The position numbers and the translations under genes were made by a program. Source: Chitinophagales bacterium (GTDB taxonomy: Bacteria; Bacteroidota; Bacteroidia; Chitinophagales; UBA2359). From it: a stretch of DNA of 10,480 bases. Location of the stretch: NCBI GenBank assembly GCA_020629335.1, contig JAHDDN010000169.1:1-10480 (forward strand), in the 5' to 3' direction. Positions within the stretch are counted from its first letter, which is position 1. Every line of letters starts with the position of its first letter. This document shows, one piece after another, positions 7,636 to 10,480 of the stretch. Under the pieces are notes generated by a model. That model saw nothing but the letters and a program-made list of their open reading frames with translations, ran no database searches and was not told the origin of the DNA.

Positions 7636-7662
7636 TAGACGATTACGACGCCTTTATTTTGA
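7636..7662 (-). promoter_or_regulatory. Putative ECF-type promoter of the sigma-like gene
   Basis: Read on the minus strand: TCAAAAT (7662-7656), ten bases, then TAATCGTCTA (7645-7636). Both blocks and their spacing are identical to those before the zinc-finger gene, while the ten spacer bases differ. The site starts just past the hydrolase stop, and transcription would begin roughly 15 bases before the ATG at 7614. Many ECF genes are autoregulated, which would explain the shared motif. Confidence 0.55.
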
Positions 7663-7667
7663 AAACT

Positions 7668-8585
7668 TTAATTTTTTTTTCTTTCTTCTCTAATCCAATT
7701 CAGTACCAACTGAAAGTGATCTGTAGGTGCGTCCTTATGAGTAAGTATATCAATATGCCCATAATCATGCATGAATCCATTTGCTTTAGACAATAACACA
7801 AATTGATCTCCACTATTATTACCAGCCTCCTTCATCATACGCTTTACATCATCAGGATGCCCTAAATGCGTCTCATCTAATCCAGTTAAGTATAAAGTAG
7901 GGGGTGTATTAGCAGCCTTCAATGCTGCACCATAATCATAGCCATCCTTATCGTCTATCCACTGATTAGAATAAACCCATTTTGTCATCTGATAATACAT
8001 ATTACGAGCCATGTCCGCACTTCCAATATTGTATTTACGCACAGGAACAAAGCCAAAAATACGAATAAGTGATCGAAATACAACTGTCCAAGCAAAATCT
8101 ATATTCGCTAATCGCTGCCAATTAAAGACCTTGATACTACGCTTAGAAGAGAAAAATACAATAGACCGCACATTTGGCTGATAACGAGCAAAATAGGAAA
8201 GCAATAATACACCACCCCAAGAATGCGCCATCCAATGTTGAGCTTGTCCTCCTTTTAAATCGTCTATATAGCGCACAAAAGCAGCAATATCCTCCGTAAT
8301 AGCCTCCGTTTGCCCATAAGTAGATTGACGACTAAGAGCAGGCGTACTTAAGCCAATCCCTCGCAAATCACCTATAAAGACATCATAACCAGCTTTCGCC
8401 AAAAATGGAGCCAAACCCTTATGGCTCTTAGAATAAAAAATCCGACCATCTTCTAAAGAACCATGCATCAAAAAAATAGCTTCTCCATCAGGATTCGTAT
8501 AATAACGCTTCAAATGCAAGCGTTCCGAACCCAAAGGAATAAAAATTGACTCGCTTTGAAGCGCCTCTACACTAACTAATGACAT
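7668..8585 (-). CDS. Alpha/beta-hydrolase, lipase/esterase-like
   Basis: A 305-residue alpha/beta-hydrolase. Visible parts are the oxyanion-hole loop MHGSLEDG (40-47), GDLRGIGLS after strand 4 (72-80), the nucleophile elbow AHSWGG with Ser122, a probable acid in LTGLDETH (Asp237), and the catalytic His277 in DYGHIDILTHKDAP. The GHID...DAP tail recalls acid lipases (GHLDF...DAP), so an ester substrate with a lipid-like acyl chain is plausible. A lid-like insertion lies at about 148-215. There is no signal peptide, so it acts in the cytoplasm or at the membrane face. The ATG at 8585 fits the promoter found just upstream. It points the same way as the sigma-like gene, but the putative promoter between them argues for separate control. 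The specific substrate cannot be read from the sequence. Confidence 0.85.
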   Translation of the reverse strand: MSLVSVEALQSESIFIPLGSERLHLKRYYTNPDGEAIFLMHGSLEDGRIFYSKSHKGLAPFLAKAGYDVFIGDLRGIGLSTPALSRQSTYGQTEAITEDIAAFVRYIDDLKGGQAQHWMAHSWGGVLLLSYFARYQPNVRSIVFFSSKRSIKVFNWQRLANIDFAWTVVFRSLIRIFGFVPVRKYNIGSADMARNMYYQMTKWVYSNQWIDDKDGYDYGAALKAANTPPTLYLTGLDETHLGHPDDVKRMMKEAGNNSGDQFVLLSKANGFMHDYGHIDILTHKDAPTDHFQLVLNWIREERKKN

Positions 8586-8615
8586 GTATTAATAACTAAA
8601 TGGAAAAATACTAAG

Positions 8616-8646
8616 CAAAAGTACACTAAATGCGTTATATTAGAAA
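8616..8646 (-). promoter_or_regulatory. Bacteroidota-type promoter of the hydrolase gene
   Basis: On the minus strand TACTTTTG (8623-8616) matches the Bacteroidota -7 box TAnnTTTG exactly. TTTC (8646-8643), three of four bases of the -33 TTTG box, lies 19 bases upstream, within the usual spacing. Transcription would start about 25 bases before the ATG at 8585. Confidence 0.6.
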
Positions 8647-8664
8647 GTAGACAGTCTCTTTTAT

Positions 8665-8866
8665 GGGGCTTCCTCTTTGCGCCAATGCAAATGTAGGGGC
8701 CGTACTGTGTGTCGGTCCGCATTGGCGCAAAGAGTCGGGCTGTCCGCTCTCATGCGGCTATGTGCCAGCTACTACGCTAAGTGCTGCTTGTCTCTAAGGA
8801 GCCATCGCATCACTAAGCTACGTAAGCAGTCCCATTGACGCCACATACCGCTACCATCCCTAAGCC
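8665..8866 (+). repeat. Structured intergenic repeat, copy 2 (long form)
   Basis: A 202-base relative of the element at 2411-2551, with the same ordered blocks: GGGGCTTCC (8665-8673), TCGGGCTGTCCGCTCT (8735-8750), CGCTAAGTGCTGCTTGTCT (8775-8793), the identical 27-base block (8800-8826) and CCTAAGCC (8859-8866). The first hairpin is much longer here: a perfect 16-base inverted repeat (8673-8688 with 8719-8734) and an inner stem GGGCCG/CGGTCC (8697-8702 with 8713-8718, one G-T pair). GCGGCTATGTG (8754-8764) pairs with CACATACCGC (8842-8851) with one bulged C, replacing the TATGGAGC/GCTCCATA stem of copy 1. A CTC/GAG stem (8792-8794 with 8799-8801) replaces CTG/CAG. The element ends 23 bases before the PaaD-like ATG and lies between divergent genes, as copy 1 does. 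Confidence 0.87.
8673..8734. repeat. Perfect 16-base inverted repeat (long hairpin)
   Basis: CTCTTTGCGCCAATGC (8673-8688) and GCATTGGCGCAAAGAG (8719-8734) are exact reverse complements with a 30-base loop that itself contains a six-pair stem. It sits where copy 1 has only CCC-TTC-GGG. There is no T-run after it, so it is not a standard terminator. Confidence 0.9.
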
Positions 8867-8889
8867 AAATAAGTTAAAAACAGCAACAA

Positions 8890-9390
8890 ATGATTGAGAT
8901 AAAAGAACAACAAATAGAAAATATATGGACTGCCTTATATGATGTCAAAGACCCAGAAATACCAGTAATTTCTGTAGTCGATTTGGGCATTATCGTGAAG
9001 ATCGTAATGGATGATCAATCAAAGGCAACAGTCACCATGACGCCTACCTTTACAGGCTGTCCAGCGATTGATTATATGAAGGAAGAAATACAAGCAAAAG
9101 TGGCTGGATTAGACTTTGTGAAAGAGGCCGAAGTCATCGTAGATTTCTCCGAAGCTTGGACTTCAGATAGAATTAGTGATAAAGGCAGAGATCAATTAAA
9201 AAACTTCGGATTAGCACCACCAGCCAAGCATGGTGGCAATGTAGATATGGCTGCCGTATCTAAAGTAAGCTGTCCTAATTGCGGGAGTGCGGATACGACA
9301 CTAAATACGCCCTTTGGGCCTACGTTATGTCGCTCCATTCATTTCTGTTTTAACTGTAAGGAAGGCTTCGAAGGATTTAAACCTGTTTAA
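8890..9390 (+). CDS. paaD: PaaD-like MIP18-family protein with C-terminal zinc ribbon
   Basis: A 166-residue protein that matches PaaD (PaaJ) in full length and layout. An N-terminal MIP18/DUF59 domain (about 8-90) contains DPEIPVISVVDLGII (21-35) and TGCPA with Cys57. A C-terminal zinc-ribbon-like region has C128-x2-C131 and C153-x2-C156 plus C147, ending in EGFKPV. PaaD is needed for activity of the phenylacetyl-CoA epoxidase PaaABCE and is thought to assist in metal or iron-sulfur assembly. None of paaA, B, C or E is in the window, so here it may be an orphan or serve general Fe-S maturation. The ATG at 8890 is the natural start for the family; no Shine-Dalgarno sequence precedes it. The gene follows the structured repeat by 23 bases, and its stop overlaps the opposing thiL stop by four bases (TTAA, 9387-9390). 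Confidence 0.88.
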   Translation: MIEIKEQQIENIWTALYDVKDPEIPVISVVDLGIIVKIVMDDQSKATVTMTPTFTGCPAIDYMKEEIQAKVAGLDFVKEAEVIVDFSEAWTSDRISDKGRDQLKNFGLAPPAKHGGNVDMAAVSKVSCPNCGSADTTLNTPFGPTLCRSIHFCFNCKEGFEGFKPV

Positions 9391-10448
9391 GATTGCTCAT
9401 CCTCTGGTTTGATATGATTCCAGCCTTGCGCTTTCATATCGTGTTGCTTGCCTTGTTTAGTAACCAGCTTAATGCCTTCACTTGCTTCCGTAATTTGACC
9501 GATTATCGTAATATCTGCGCTGAGGACATCTAATTTCGCACGATCCTCTTTGTCTACAGTGAAGAGGAGTTCGTAGTCTTCTCCCCCATTCAGGGCACAA
9601 GTAGTAGGATCAATACTAAATTTAAGAGCTAGATGAAAAGTCTGATTATTAATCGGGATATTCTCCTCATATACATGACAGCCCACCTTAGAGGCTTGGC
9701 AAATATGCATTAAATCAGAAGAAACGCCATCTGATACATCAATCATAGAAGTAGGTTGTATACCTTCTCGCTCTAAAGCTTCCATGACATCCTTTCGAGC
9801 GAAAGGCTTTAGTTGACGACCAACTACATAGTCTTGATCTTCTAAGTCGGGTTGTACCTTCGGGTTTTCCAAGAAAATTTGTTTTTCCCTCTCTAAAAGC
9901 TGAAGTCCCAAGTAGGCACCTCCTAAATCACCAGAAACACAAATCAAATCGCCAACTTTTGCAGTATGTCGGTAAGTAATCTTATTTTTGTTTACCTTGC
10001 CGATGGCGCTAACGCTGATGAGTAAGCCTGACTTAGAGGAAGTGGTATCACCACCCACTAAATCAACCCCATACTCAATACAAGCGGCGTGAACACCCTC
10101 GTATATTTCATCTAAAGCCTCCACCGAGAAACGATTGGAAATGGCTATAGAAAAGGTGAATTGTTCAGGGGTGCCATTCATCGCATAGATGTCTGAAAGA
10201 TTGACAATAACTGATTTATAGCCTAAATGCTTAAGAGGAGTGTACATCAAATCAAAGTGAATACCTTCCATCAATAAATCAGTAGAAACCAGTAGGTGTT
10301 GATCTTCGTTAAAAGCTAAAACAGCCGCATCGTCCCCTACTCCGAAGATGGTGCTTTCTTGTCGTTTTCTAAAGTTTTTGGTGAGGTGCTTAATTAAGCC
10401 AAATTCTCCTAAAGTGCCTATTTCTGTTCTTTTTGCTTGATCTTTCAT
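9387..10448 (-). CDS. thiL: Thiamine-monophosphate kinase
   Basis: A 353-residue ThiL, which phosphorylates thiamine monophosphate to thiamine diphosphate with ATP, the last step of cofactor synthesis, in the cytoplasm. It belongs to the PurM/AIR-synthase fold. Motifs are in the expected order: GVGDDAAVL (36-44) and STDLLMEGIHF (55-65) for ATP/Mg2+, NLSDIYAMNGTPE (83-95), VDLVGGDTTSS (128-138), GDLICVSGDLGGAYLG (166-181), DVSDGVSSDL (237-246) and NGGEDYELLF (287-296). Length and residues are normal. The start MKDQAKRTEIGTLGEFGLI matches the usual N-terminus of Bacteroidota ThiL. No other thi gene is near. It converges on the PaaD-like gene with overlapping stops and no terminator between them. 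Confidence 0.95.
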   Translation of the reverse strand: MKDQAKRTEIGTLGEFGLIKHLTKNFRKRQESTIFGVGDDAAVLAFNEDQHLLVSTDLLMEGIHFDLMYTPLKHLGYKSVIVNLSDIYAMNGTPEQFTFSIAISNRFSVEALDEIYEGVHAACIEYGVDLVGGDTTSSKSGLLISVSAIGKVNKNKITYRHTAKVGDLICVSGDLGGAYLGLQLLEREKQIFLENPKVQPDLEDQDYVVGRQLKPFARKDVMEALEREGIQPTSMIDVSDGVSSDLMHICQASKVGCHVYEENIPINNQTFHLALKFSIDPTTCALNGGEDYELLFTVDKEDRAKLDVLSADITIIGQITEASEGIKLVTKQGKQHDMKAQGWNHIKPEDEQS

Positions 10449-10452
10449 GCTG

Positions 10453-10460
10453 CAAAGGTA
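10453..10460 (-). promoter_or_regulatory. -7 promoter box of thiL, almost touching the ATG
   Basis: On the minus strand TACCTTTG (10460-10453) matches TAnnTTTG exactly. It ends only four bases before the ATG at 10448, so transcription would begin at or very near the start codon. The -33 box would fall at or just beyond the window edge and cannot be seen. Confidence 0.6.
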
Positions 10461-10480
10461 GGTCTTTAATGATGAATGAT

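Noticed and set aside
8250..8275. Further CGTCTATATA match on the plus strand near 8261-8270 as a third ECF-like promoter
   Set aside because: It lies inside the hydrolase coding region and lacks TCAAAAT at the required distance.
8673..8734. Long hairpin as a rho-independent terminator
   Set aside because: No T-run follows on either strand, the loop is long, and no gene ends nearby; it fits better as part of the repeat.

Overview
The window comes from an AT-rich member of the Bacteroidota, most likely a Saprospiria-type marine gliding bacterium. This rests on AT-rich coding sequence, the absence of Shine-Dalgarno sequences before the starts, two good matches to the Bacteroidota -7 promoter box (TAnnTTTG), and the gene complement (YihY, TPR-CHAT, PaaD-like protein, ThiL). 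The genus is an inference.

Layout. Positions 1-1375 hold no convincing gene but carry about fifteen DnaA-box-like 9-mers on both strands, three of them perfect TTATCCACA. This is a candidate chromosomal replication origin. Next are yihY (minus, 1376-2314), a structured repeat (2411-2551), and a large TPR-CHAT protease-like gene (plus, 2607-5627). A bidirectional terminator (5669-5704) separates the CHAT gene from two minus-strand genes that converge on it: a zinc-finger, anti-sigma-like protein (5734-6378) and an unusual sigma-70-like protein (6511-7614). An alpha/beta hydrolase (minus, 7668-8585) follows, then a second copy of the structured repeat (8665-8866), a PaaD-like MIP18/zinc-ribbon protein (plus, 8890-9390), and thiL (minus, 9387-10448), whose stop codon overlaps that of the PaaD-like gene.

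How the genes may work together. The TPR-CHAT protein, the zinc-finger protein and the sigma-like protein look like one regulatory module. The two minus-strand genes share an identically spaced upstream motif (TCAAAAT, 10 bases, TAATCGTCTA). Its geometry fits an ECF-type promoter, so the sigma-like protein may drive both itself and the zinc-finger gene. A CHAT protease that acts on a soluble zinc-finger partner to free a sigma factor would resemble the known craspase logic (TPR-CHAT, Csx30, sigma factor) without CRISPR. This is a hypothesis. The other genes look like ordinary housekeeping genes.

The second notable signal is the repeat pair. Both copies keep the same sequence blocks in the same order, while the segments between them differ yet still pair. 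These paired changes argue for a conserved folded structure (RNA or single-stranded DNA) rather than simple duplicated sequence.
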